Assembly (NCBI GenBank): GCA_934316925.1
Contig: CAKREC010000009.1
Location: 1-57,316, forward strand
Source: an uncultured Eubacterium sp.
Lineage (GTDB): Bacteria > Bacillota > Clostridia > Lachnospirales > Lachnospiraceae
DNA length: 57,316 nucleotides
Direction of reading: 5' to 3'
The notes under the pieces were generated by a model. It had not been told where the DNA came from and searched no databases. It saw nothing but the letters and a program-made list of their open reading frames with translations. The position numbers and the translations under genes are program-made. Shown here piece after piece: positions 25,384-33,687 of the stretch. Numbering within the stretch: position 1 is the first letter of the stretch; the number at the start of each line of letters is the position of its first letter.

Positions 25384-27084
25384 ATGGCAGTTCGAAGAAA
25401 AAGATTAGGAGATATGCTGGTTGACGCCGGTGTCATTACCATTGAACAACTTGGTGATGGACTTGCAAAACAAAAAGAGTTAAAACTCCGTCTAGGGGAG
25501 ACACTGATTGAACTTGGTTACACAACAGAAGACGAGATCATTGAAGCTTTGCATCAGCAGATGGGCTTCCCGATCGCGCATATTCGAGAGGCAAAACTGG
25601 CGCAGGAAGTTATCAACCTGATACCGGAAAATCTGGTTCGCAAGCACAATGTTCTTCCATTTGAGGTAGACGAAGAAAATCCGAATATACTCCGGGTTGC
25701 GATGGCGGATCCGCTGGATATTATTGCGGTAGATGATATTTCGATCGTCACAAACATGCAGATCGAGCCGATGGTTGCCAGTATGTCGGATGTACAGTTT
25801 GGTATTGAACGATACTATGGAAATGAACAGGCAGCCAAGATGGCAGACGCTTATACGAAAGAGCGTCGTGAACAGCAGGCGACCAGAAACAAAGGTCATG
25901 AAGAAGATCGTTCCGATGTCGATGATGCGCCGATCGTTGTACTGGTAAACAAGATCGTTGAGCAGGCGGTTAATGAGCGTGCCAGCGATATACATATTGA
26001 GTCGATGGAAAATAGTGTCCGTGTCCGTTTCCGTATTGACGGTGCGATGCAGGAGATGATGCGTTATGACAAAGAATTGCAAAATGCGATCATTGCCCGT
26101 ATCAAGATCATATCCGGTATGGATATTGCGGAGAAGCGAGCACCACAGGATGGTCGTATGACACAGGTATTCGGAAGAGTTGAATATGATATCCGTGTAT
26201 CCAGTCTTCCGACGGTATATGGGGAGAAAGTCGTTATGCGACTGGCATCCAAGCAGGCACTGACCAAAGACAAAAAAGAACTGGGATTCCCGGAAAAAGA
26301 ACTGGCACGTTTTGATGAACTGGTTCGACACCCACATGGAATCATTTTGGTTACGGGACCGACTGGTAGTGGTAAGTCAACCACACTATATACCGTGCTG
26401 AATGAGTTGAATGGCGGAGATGTAAATATCATCACCGTAGAAGATCCGGTCGAGGCGGATGTAGATGGTATCAATCAGGTACAGGTAAATGAAAAGGCAG
26501 GACTGACATTTGCTTCTGCACTTCGTTCTATCCTGCGTCAGGATCCGGATATTATCATGATCGGAGAGATCCGAGATGAAGAAACTGCCGGAATTGCGGT
26601 TAAAGCTGCGATTACCGGACATTTAGTAGTTAGTACACTGCATACGAACAGTGCGGCAAGCACGATCACCCGTATGGAAGATATGGGGGTAGAGCCATAT
26701 CTGATCGCGGATTCGGTTGTTGGTATTATTGCCCAGCGACTGGTTCGCAGACTTTGTCCAAAATGTAAAGTAGGACACGAATTGAACGAGATGGATCGCC
26801 AACGCCTTCGTTTAAAGGGAGAAGGAACAGCGACGATCTATGAGCCGGGCGGTACGACATGTGCATATTGCAATGGTACCGGTTATCGTGGACGTATCGG
26901 TGTATATGAGATCATGACGGTTACACCGCCGATCCGACGCATTGTCTCAGCAGGAGGCGGTGCCGAGGAGATCCAGAATGTGGCGCTGAAAGAGGGAATG
27001 ACAACTCTTCGAAACGGCGCAGCGAAACTAGCACTTCAAGGCATTACATCCATTTCTGAAGTGGAACGTATTGCTGCTGAATAA
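25384..27084 (+). CDS. pilB: Type IV pilus assembly ATPase PilB
   Basis: A 566-residue GspE/PulE-family ATPase powering pilus extension. Order: MshEN-type N-domain (about 5-150, LGDMLVDAGVITIEQLGDGL), a second N-domain, Walker A GPTGSGKSTT (near 325), Asp box, Walker B DPDIIMIGEIRDEETA, His box, and a tetracysteine zinc module C-P-K-C ... C-A-Y-C (about 458-500) before GRIGVYEIM. First large gene of the pilus cluster; it stands 26 bases after the small membrane peptide gene. Confidence 0.96.
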   Translation: MAVRRKRLGDMLVDAGVITIEQLGDGLAKQKELKLRLGETLIELGYTTEDEIIEALHQQMGFPIAHIREAKLAQEVINLIPENLVRKHNVLPFEVDEENPNILRVAMADPLDIIAVDDISIVTNMQIEPMVASMSDVQFGIERYYGNEQAAKMADAYTKERREQQATRNKGHEEDRSDVDDAPIVVLVNKIVEQAVNERASDIHIESMENSVRVRFRIDGAMQEMMRYDKELQNAIIARIKIISGMDIAEKRAPQDGRMTQVFGRVEYDIRVSSLPTVYGEKVVMRLASKQALTKDKKELGFPEKELARFDELVRHPHGIILVTGPTGSGKSTTLYTVLNELNGGDVNIITVEDPVEADVDGINQVQVNEKAGLTFASALRSILRQDPDIIMIGEIRDEETAGIAVKAAITGHLVVSTLHTNSAASTITRMEDMGVEPYLIADSVVGIIAQRLVRRLCPKCKVGHELNEMDRQRLRLKGEGTATIYEPGGTTCAYCNGTGYRGRIGVYEIMTVTPPIRRIVSAGGGAEEIQNVALKEGMTTLRNGAAKLALQGITSISEVERIAAE

Positions 27085-27113
27085 AATTACATAACATAAA
27101 AGGGGTAAGTATT

Positions 27114-28172
27114 ATGAACATTAATGAACTGCTGGCAAAAGCCAGACAAGTTGGTGCCTCGGATTTACATATTTCCGTTGGCATCCCGCCAAAATGTCGT
27201 ATTCACGGTGAATTGAGAGTGTTGACGGACACGATCGTCACGCCAAATGATGCCAAAGATCTGGTTCTTCAGATGATTCCCAAGCGACTCATCAAGGAAT
27301 TCAATGAACTGGGTGAGGCCGATTTCTCTCATACGATGGAAGGGCTTGGCCGATTCCGTGTCAACACATTTAAGCAAAGAGGATTTGTGTCGATCGTTAT
27401 CCGTTTGATCAACACCGAGATTCCGGCGCCGGAGCAACTGGGACTGACGGAAAGCATGATCGAACTTACGACCAAAAGACGAGGTCTGGTATTGGTTACA
27501 GGACCTACCGGTAGTGGTAAATCTACTACGCTGGCTTCGATGATCAATATTATCAATCAGACATATAAAAAGCATATTATTACGTTGGAAGACCCGATCG
27601 AGTATTTACATACTCATGCAAAATCCGTTGTGAATCAGCGAGAGATTGGAATGGATACCGGTTCTTATGCTCATGCACTTCGAGCAGCACTTCGTGAAGA
27701 CCCGGATGTTATTCTCGTCGGAGAGATGCGTGACCTGGAGACGATCTCTACTGCCGTTACCGCAGCTGAAACTGGCCACCTCGTATTTTCTACTTTGCAT
27801 ACCATTGGTGCGGTACCTACGATCGAACGTATCGTGGATGTATTCCCGACACATCAGCAGGGACAGATCCGAATCCAGCTGGCAACATTGCTTGAGGCAG
27901 TTATTTCCCAGCAGCTGCTTCCTACGCTGGATGGCAAAGGTCGTGTTGCAGCGTTTGAATGCATGTATCCAAACAATGCGATCCGCAATCTGATCCGTGA
28001 GCAGAAACTGGAACAGATTCCGTCGATCATTCAGACAAGCAAGGCGGCCGGCATGGTTACGATGGATGATGCTTTATACAACTTATATCTGCAGCGAAAG
28101 GTCAGTCAGGAAGATGCACTTTCCTATGCACAGGACAAGACCGGATTCAAAAAACGATTGAATATCATATAA
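27114..28172 (+). CDS. pilT: Type IV pilus retraction ATPase PilT
   Basis: A 352-residue ATPase for pilus depolymerisation. N-terminal PAS-like part (NELLAKARQVGASDLHISVG), Walker A GPTGSGKSTTLASM (near 130), DPIEYLH, Walker B DPDVILVGEMRDLET and the AIRNLIREQKLEQ block typical of PilT rather than PilB. No zinc module. The presence of PilT suggests retractile pili (twitching, DNA uptake or adhesion). Confidence 0.95.
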   Translation: MNINELLAKARQVGASDLHISVGIPPKCRIHGELRVLTDTIVTPNDAKDLVLQMIPKRLIKEFNELGEADFSHTMEGLGRFRVNTFKQRGFVSIVIRLINTEIPAPEQLGLTESMIELTTKRRGLVLVTGPTGSGKSTTLASMINIINQTYKKHIITLEDPIEYLHTHAKSVVNQREIGMDTGSYAHALRAALREDPDVILVGEMRDLETISTAVTAAETGHLVFSTLHTIGAVPTIERIVDVFPTHQQGQIRIQLATLLEAVISQQLLPTLDGKGRVAAFECMYPNNAIRNLIREQKLEQIPSIIQTSKAAGMVTMDDALYNLYLQRKVSQEDALSYAQDKTGFKKRLNII

Positions 28173-28182
28173 GGAGGAACTT

Positions 28183-29400
28183 ATGGCAAATTTTAAGTAT
28201 GTCGTTACCGACAAGTTCGGTAAGGAAAAAAAAGGAACGATAGAAGCGACAACACAGGAAAATGCACTTGCAAGACTTCAGGCCGAGGGTTCTATCGTTA
28301 TGAGTATCCGGGAAGCAGCTTCTTTGGAAGATTCTCCTTGGAATATTCAGATTGGTTCAGGTGTTAAGAAAAAAGACATTACCGTATTTTGTAAACAGTT
28401 TCACAGTATTCTGCACGCGGGCGTATCAGTTATTGACGGACTTCGCATGGTAGAAGCCCAGACGGAAAACAAAAATCTCCGCCGCTCGATCCACAACGTA
28501 CTTGGTAGTGTGGAAAAAGGTGACTCCCTTGCTTCCGCTTTGACCGCAGAAGGCAATGTGTTTCCAGAACTGTTGATCCACATGGTGGCTGCCGGTGAAG
28601 CAACCGGTAATCTGGACATTGCGTTTGAACGTATCACGGCCCAGTTTGAAAAGGACTTGAAGCTGACTTCTATGATCCGTTCCGCGATGATCTACCCGAT
28701 CGTGGTATTGGTCGTGGCGATCGGCGTTGTTATGATCCTGATGACGACGGTTATTCCGAACTTTGTGGAAACGTTTGATGAGATGGGGGCTGAATTGCCA
28801 GCGTTGACCAAACTGGTTATGCGCATTAGTAATTTTATTACGGGAAATCTGCTGGTTGTGGTATCGGTACTTGTTGCCATTGTGGCATTCATCCTGATCG
28901 GAAAAAGTACAGAGACAGGAAAACAGATCACGAGTCAGATGTCTTTGCATCTGCCACTATTTAAAACATTAGCGGTCAAAAATGCAGCAGCAAAATTTTC
29001 ACTTACGATGTCGACACTTGTTATGTCCGGTGTGCCGGTTGTGGATGCTTTGGATATTGTAGCCGACGTTCTTGCAAACCGTGTGATCCGGAAGGCGGTG
29101 CGTGGATGCCGCGAAGAAGTTATGCAGGGTATTCCGATGTCAGAGCCACTGGAAGCATCCGGTATCTTTCCACCGATGCTGACACATATGCTGAAGATTG
29201 GTGAGGATACCGGTACAACGGAATCGATGCTGGATAAAGTCGCTGAGTTTTATGAGGATGAAGTAGAAGAGGCGACCCGCAATCTGACGACAGCAATGGA
29301 ACCGATGATCATTATTCTTCTTGCCGTGCTTGTTGGTGGTATCCTTGGAGCTGTTATGATGCCAATGCTTGCCATTTATCAGAATGCAGGAAATGCCTAA
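28183..29400 (+). CDS. pilC: Type IV pilus inner-membrane platform protein PilC
   Basis: A 405-residue GspF-family protein with two repeated T2SSF domains: the first around FCKQFHSILHAGVSVIDGLR and its helix IVVLVVAIGVVMILMTTVIP, the second around FSLTMSTLVMSGVPVVDALD and its C-terminal helix PMIIILLAVLVGGILGAVMM. It starts ten bases after pilT with AGGAGG. Confidence 0.95.
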   Translation: MANFKYVVTDKFGKEKKGTIEATTQENALARLQAEGSIVMSIREAASLEDSPWNIQIGSGVKKKDITVFCKQFHSILHAGVSVIDGLRMVEAQTENKNLRRSIHNVLGSVEKGDSLASALTAEGNVFPELLIHMVAAGEATGNLDIAFERITAQFEKDLKLTSMIRSAMIYPIVVLVVAIGVVMILMTTVIPNFVETFDEMGAELPALTKLVMRISNFITGNLLVVVSVLVAIVAFILIGKSTETGKQITSQMSLHLPLFKTLAVKNAAAKFSLTMSTLVMSGVPVVDALDIVADVLANRVIRKAVRGCREEVMQGIPMSEPLEASGIFPPMLTHMLKIGEDTGTTESMLDKVAEFYEDEVEEATRNLTTAMEPMIIILLAVLVGGILGAVMMPMLAIYQNAGNA

Positions 29401-29455
29401 GCAAGTATTATTTTAGAAAAAAGTACAAAAAACTAAACAAACTATAAACTTTTTG

Positions 29456-29484
29456 TTGAAATCTGCCGAAAAGTAATGTATAAT
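29456..29484 (+). promoter_or_regulatory. Internal promoter for the major pilin gene
   Basis: TTGAAA (29456-29461) and TATAAT (29479-29484), 17-base spacer, about 100 bases before pilA. It lets the pilin be made in excess over the assembly machine. Confidence 0.75.
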
Positions 29485-29494
29485 AACAACAACA

Positions 29495-29562
29495 GTTGAT
29501 CTTAGATGATGGGATCAGCAAAGTCTATGTTGTTATAGACTTGCCGACAGGCAAAAATCTAA
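29495..29562 (+). promoter_or_regulatory. Structured 5' leader of pilA with possible pseudoknot (riboswitch-like)
   Basis: Three hairpins in a row: GTTGATC (29495-29501)/GATCAGC (29513-29519); AAGTCTAT (29521-29528)/ATAGACTT (29535-29542); GCC/GGC (29543-29552). The loop of the first, TTAGAT (29502-29507), is fully complementary to ATCTAA (29557-29562), which lies ten bases before the AAAGGAG of pilA. The layout resembles a compact pseudoknotted regulator of translation. I cannot match it to a known class; c-di-GMP riboswitches often control pilins in Clostridia but their conserved core is not seen. Confidence 0.5.
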
Positions 29563-29588
29563 ATTCAATTTTAAAGGAGAGAATTATT

Positions 29589-30128
29589 ATGAAAACAAAA
29601 CTTCAGAAGTATTTAAGCGGTAGTCGCGAAGGTTTTTCCCTTGTAGAGTTGATTATCGTAATCGCCATCATGGCAATCTTAATTGGTGTAGTAGCATTGG
29701 CTGTTCTTCCATATTTGAACCGTTCAAGAGAAGCAAAAGATGCTCAGTTACTTGGTACAATTAGTTCTGCATTATCCTCTGCAGTAGCTACAACGCAGGC
29801 TAGCGAGGCTGGTTCGATCACAATTGATGCAAGCGGTGCTATTGCAGCTACAGCAGGTGCATCTACAATTAGTACTTCCGTTGCTACAGAAGTAAGCAAT
29901 GTGATCGGCGCTGGTAAAAAAGTTATGTCTTGTACAAAATTAAAAGGCGGCACAATTGTTGGTAAGTTTGATCCGGCAAATAACCGTATCGTTGTATATG
30001 CAACACAAAAGGATGGTACAGAGCCAGCAACGTTTGACAGTGCTGTAACTGGAATTTCAGCGTATAGTGATTCTGATCTTTCCACAACACCAGCAGATGA
30101 TGGAAAACTTGCTTGTGTAACTAACTAA
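29589..30128 (+). CDS. pilA: Major type IV prepilin
   Basis: A 179-residue prepilin. The leader MKTKLQKYLSGSREG ends in Gly and is followed by the mature start FSLVELIIVIAIMAILIGVV with Glu at position 5, the class IVa pattern. The globular part is Ala/Thr/Ser-rich with Cys in VMSCTKL and KLACVTN near the end, which may close a disulfide loop. ATG 29589 follows AAAGGAG. It has its own promoter and structured leader, consistent with being the main subunit. Confidence 0.93.
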   Translation: MKTKLQKYLSGSREGFSLVELIIVIAIMAILIGVVALAVLPYLNRSREAKDAQLLGTISSALSSAVATTQASEAGSITIDASGAIAATAGASTISTSVATEVSNVIGAGKKVMSCTKLKGGTIVGKFDPANNRIVVYATQKDGTEPATFDSAVTGISAYSDSDLSTTPADDGKLACVTN

Positions 30129-30152
30129 TATTGATTTTTCGGAGAACTCACT

Positions 30153-30929
30153 ATGACAGATATGTTTTACATAATCCTTACCATCATCATCTTTTTATAC
30201 GGCATTGTGATCGGAAGCTTTCTCAATGTATGTATTTTAAGAATACCTGAGGATGAGAGCATTGTTACAGTGGGTTCTCATTGCATGAATTGTGGACACC
30301 AGCTAAAGTGGTACGATTTATTTCCCCTCTTTAGCTGGTTGTTTCTAAAAGGAAAATGTCGTTATTGTGGCAGTAAGATTTCAGCACAGTATCCGATCGT
30401 GGAATTAGCAAATGGAGTACTGTATCTTTTGATCTTCTGGATCAACGGCATGAATTTTAATAGTATTTGTTACTGTCTTATGGCATCAGCATTAGTGGTG
30501 ATTGCTGTGATTGATCATCGCACCATGTTGATCCCTACCAAGCTGAATCTTTTTATCCTGCTTGTAGGAGTGGCTCATTTGATAGGAAACCGAAGTGAAT
30601 GGTTGTATTATGTGATCGGCTTCTTTGTTGCAAGCCTTTTTCTGTTGTTGTTTGCACTTTTGTTTCGTACAGTTACGGGAAAAGGAGGTATGGGACTGGG
30701 CGACGTTGAATTGATGGCGTGCTGTGGCTTTTGCATTGGCTGGGCACATGGACTGTTTGCGATTGGCGTGGGATCGATCCTGGCGGCAGTGGTTGAGTGC
30801 ATCCGGATGGCGGTGACGAAGAAAAAAGGTAAATTTCCATTTGGCCCGTACCTGGCTGCCGGAGTTATGATCGCAGCACTTTGGGGAACGGATCTATACC
30901 AGTGGTATATCAGTAATATTCTATATTAA
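30153..30929 (+). CDS. pilD: Prepilin peptidase (A24 family)
   Basis: A 258-residue membrane aspartyl protease/methylase that cleaves prepilin leaders and methylates the new N-terminus. It has the tetracysteine loop (CMNCGH, CRYCGSK, about 45-75), the two active-site aspartates in AVIDHRTMLIPTKLN and GMGLGDVELM (GxGD), and about seven hydrophobic helices. No dedicated terminator separates it from pilA. Confidence 0.95.
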   Translation: MTDMFYIILTIIIFLYGIVIGSFLNVCILRIPEDESIVTVGSHCMNCGHQLKWYDLFPLFSWLFLKGKCRYCGSKISAQYPIVELANGVLYLLIFWINGMNFNSICYCLMASALVVIAVIDHRTMLIPTKLNLFILLVGVAHLIGNRSEWLYYVIGFFVASLFLLLFALLFRTVTGKGGMGLGDVELMACCGFCIGWAHGLFAIGVGSILAAVVECIRMAVTKKKGKFPFGPYLAAGVMIAALWGTDLYQWYISNILY

Positions 30930-31029
30930 AAGAAAGTAGAAGAGCTTTGTTGCTTTTAGAGTGTTTTGAAGGCAAAAAGTGAAATATTGTAAAAGCAATA
31001 AAGACAAAACGACACTAGGAGGAATAGAA

Positions 31030-32838
31030 ATGGCAAAAAAAGTTGTTGTTGTACGAGTTGGTGAAAAGACAACACATATCGTACATATGGAAAATTCTCA
31101 GAATAATCCTACCATTCTTGGATGTGTTCGCATTGCTACACCGGAAGGGGTTGTGGAAGACGGTATGGTTCGCGATGTGGTGGAACTTGGACGCCGGATC
31201 AAATCGGCATGCAAGGACAAATCAATCCACACGACAGAGGCTATTTTTACAATTGCTTCTTCTAAAATCGCATCTCGTGAGACTACCATTCCGGCAGTTG
31301 CCAAAAATAAGATTGCAGGTCTGATTCAGGCGAAGATTCCTGATCTTTTTCCTGTAGATCCGGATCGCTATGTGTTTGCACATGTACTGCAGGGCAAGGA
31401 GTATACAGTAGATACAGAAGCCGTAGCAGAGGAAGAGAACGAGGCAGATGCACCAGAGACGGATGCAAAGGATAAGAAAAAGAAACAAAAAAAATCTGCA
31501 GCAAAATCAAAAAATCTGGAAAAACATCAGGATGTACGTGTGTTTGCAGCACCGGAAGAACTGGTGCGCTCTTATTATACATTAGCAAATGCGGCCGGAT
31601 TCACCGTTGTTGCAATAGAGGCAGACGGAAACGCTGTATTCCAGGCAATGAGCCGTCAGGTAAAGGACGGTATTGTTATGGCGATACAGATCAACCGTGA
31701 TTCTACGCTGGTCAATATTATTGACAGTGGGAAAGTGTATCTGCAGCGAGTAATCCCTTATGGTGTTAGTGTATTCACCGATGTTATGATCGGAGAAGAA
31801 ATCTTTAAAACACCAGACTATGAAAGTGCTTATGAGGTATTGACATCGCAGCGTGTTCTTCTTTCTAGTTTGAACTCAGAAAATCCTACGGACAATGTTG
31901 CGTTAGACAAGCGTATTGAAGTGACAGAAAACGGTGACTTCCTGATCAGCAATATTTATCGTGTTATCGAGTATTACAATTCACATTATTCAGGAAGACC
32001 AATCTTGAAAGTACTTTGTACCGGACAGGGCTGTAGTGTAGCAGGACTTAGTGAATTGCTTTCCAATGAACTTGGTATTCCCGTCGAGATGCCAAGCACG
32101 CTGGAAGGTGTTAAGTTCAACCGTAAGATTGAAATTGACTCAGCGATTTTACAGTATATTAACTGCTTTGGCTCGGTATATAATCCGGTTAAGTTTATGC
32201 CAAAAGAAGTGGCAATGCGTGAAGCCAATAAAGGTGGTATGGCAACATCGGCGATGATCTTTGTCGGAGTTGTGATCATCAGTGCAGTATTGATTGGTGT
32301 ATCATTGCTTCGTCTGGCGGTTGACAGCACCAATATGAAACGTGTTCAGATTAAATATAACGCATTGGCTCCGATCCAGGGAGAATACAACAACCTGATG
32401 CAGCTGGAAACCAACTATGCGGTTACAGAATCTTTGAACATTCTGATGGCGACAAATAACAATTATTTCCATTCGTTTGTGTCAGAGTTGGAGGATATTG
32501 TTCCAACCAAATTCCGTATTCAGAGTATTCAGTCCGATGAAACACAGGTTACGATCAGCGCTACGACAGCGGACAAACTTTCTTCACTGTCTGCTCTGCA
32601 GATGCAGATGAAAGAAGTTGAGGGTATTGAGAATGTAACGATCAATGAGATTTCTACTGGAACCGACTCAGCGACCGGAAGAAAACAGTATCAGTACACA
32701 TTGACTTATACATATGACAACACAGAACGAAATGAGGCAATTGATAACATCCAGAAGAGCGTTGTAAAAGATACAACATCGATCGGTTCTGATGATACGT
32801 CAAATGATGGCTCAGATGCAGCAGGAGAGGAGGAATAA
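31030..32838 (+). CDS. PilM-PilN fusion, pilus alignment complex
   Basis: A 602-residue protein. Residues 1 to ~385 are an actin-like PilM domain (KKVVVVRVGEKTTHIVHM, VVAIEADGNAVFQAMSR, VMAIQINRDSTLVNIIDSGK, LCTGQGCSVAGL); a charged insert lies at about 134-165. A single transmembrane helix (about 405-430, SAMIFVGVVIISAVLIGVSL) and a PilN-like periplasm-side domain (VPTKFRIQSIQSDETQVTI) follow. In most species PilM and PilN are separate and PilM binds the PilN N-terminal tail; here they are joined. ATG 31030 follows AGGAGG. The next gene is pilO-like, two bases on. Confidence 0.82.
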   Translation: MAKKVVVVRVGEKTTHIVHMENSQNNPTILGCVRIATPEGVVEDGMVRDVVELGRRIKSACKDKSIHTTEAIFTIASSKIASRETTIPAVAKNKIAGLIQAKIPDLFPVDPDRYVFAHVLQGKEYTVDTEAVAEEENEADAPETDAKDKKKKQKKSAAKSKNLEKHQDVRVFAAPEELVRSYYTLANAAGFTVVAIEADGNAVFQAMSRQVKDGIVMAIQINRDSTLVNIIDSGKVYLQRVIPYGVSVFTDVMIGEEIFKTPDYESAYEVLTSQRVLLSSLNSENPTDNVALDKRIEVTENGDFLISNIYRVIEYYNSHYSGRPILKVLCTGQGCSVAGLSELLSNELGIPVEMPSTLEGVKFNRKIEIDSAILQYINCFGSVYNPVKFMPKEVAMREANKGGMATSAMIFVGVVIISAVLIGVSLLRLAVDSTNMKRVQIKYNALAPIQGEYNNLMQLETNYAVTESLNILMATNNNYFHSFVSELEDIVPTKFRIQSIQSDETQVTISATTADKLSSLSALQMQMKEVEGIENVTINEISTGTDSATGRKQYQYTLTYTYDNTERNEAIDNIQKSVVKDTTSIGSDDTSNDGSDAAGEEE

Positions 32839-32840
32839 TT

Positions 32841-33578
32841 ATGACAGTAGGACAGAAAAATCTTTTATTCATCTTGTTTAGTATTGCATTATTTTTAGTT
32901 TCCTTCTTTTTGATCTTCCAGAAAAACATGGAGAACGCTGCCAACATGGAAACTAAGATTGATCATATGCAGTCAGAGATCACAAGACTGGGAGAACTTC
33001 AGACTCAGGTAGAAGAATTGAAGCCGACAGCGGTTTCTCATCAGGAGCTGGTAAATGATTTTACCGATTCATTCCCTAGTACCGTACCTCAGGAGAGTGC
33101 TCTCTATAAAGTATATCGTATGATGGTAAAGAGTGGCGTCACTGTTTCGGCGATTCGTCCGGGACAGGAACAGACCTTCCTTTTCAATGGTAAGTTTTTT
33201 AACTTTGATGGCAGATCCGATACTTCTGCAGCATCTCCGGATACGCTTGCCAATAAACAGGAAACAGAGGTAGAAAAGAATCCTGAAACAAGAGCATCTC
33301 TTCATGAGATGGTTGGTAAGACGGTCGGATATGAGGTAGAGGTTACAGGAACACAAAAAGAAATTATGAAGGCGATTGACTGGGTTGCTGATAATGACCA
33401 GCCAATGTCAATTACAAACCTGAGCCTTAGTTTCGACAGCAGTACAGGTAAGCTTTCAGGTACTATGATGATTTATTATCATGCACTGAATGGTAACGGT
33501 ATTGCATACACCGATCCGGTTGATATTGATGACTTCCAGATTGGTACGGACACATTATTTGGTGTTTTGAAAAAATAA
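32841..33578 (+). CDS. PilO-like pilus alignment protein
   Basis: A 245-residue protein: a transmembrane helix near the N-terminus (LLFILFSIALFLVSFFLIF), a coiled coil (about 33-65, ENAANMETKIDHMQSEITR), and a ferredoxin-like C-terminal domain (VEVTGTQKEIMKAIDWV, MSITNLSLSFDS). Topology and position after PilM-PilN fit PilO, though sequence likeness is weak by eye. Confidence 0.75.
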   Translation: MTVGQKNLLFILFSIALFLVSFFLIFQKNMENAANMETKIDHMQSEITRLGELQTQVEELKPTAVSHQELVNDFTDSFPSTVPQESALYKVYRMMVKSGVTVSAIRPGQEQTFLFNGKFFNFDGRSDTSAASPDTLANKQETEVEKNPETRASLHEMVGKTVGYEVEVTGTQKEIMKAIDWVADNDQPMSITNLSLSFDSSTGKLSGTMMIYYHALNGNGIAYTDPVDIDDFQIGTDTLFGVLKK

Positions 33579-33597
33579 ATATGGATTTACGAAAGAT

Positions 33598-33632
33598 GCT
33601 AACAGGGGTAGAGATTTTCTACCTTTGTTAGC
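33598..33632 (+). other. 15-bp hairpin between pilO-like gene and minor pilin genes
   Basis: GCTAACAGGGGTAGA (33598-33612) pairs with TCTACCTTTGTTAGC (33618-33632) allowing two G-U pairs, loop of five. No T-run follows (TCAATAATTATT). It could stabilise or partially end the upstream mRNA. Confidence 0.65.
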
Positions 33633-33687
33633 TCAATAATTATTCACAAGGGAAATGAACGAAACGAACAGGGAAAGGAGATGGAGC

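Noticed and set aside
25492..26337. Long open frame on the minus strand inside pilB
   Set aside because: Antisense to conserved ATPase motifs; composition and lack of ribosome site mark it as a shadow.
29495..29562. Canonical c-di-GMP-I or c-di-GMP-II riboswitch before pilA
   Set aside because: GCAAAG and GCCGA fragments are suggestive, but the conserved GGCAAACC...GGGACGCAAAGC core of class I and the class II signature are missing; reported only as an unclassified structured leader.
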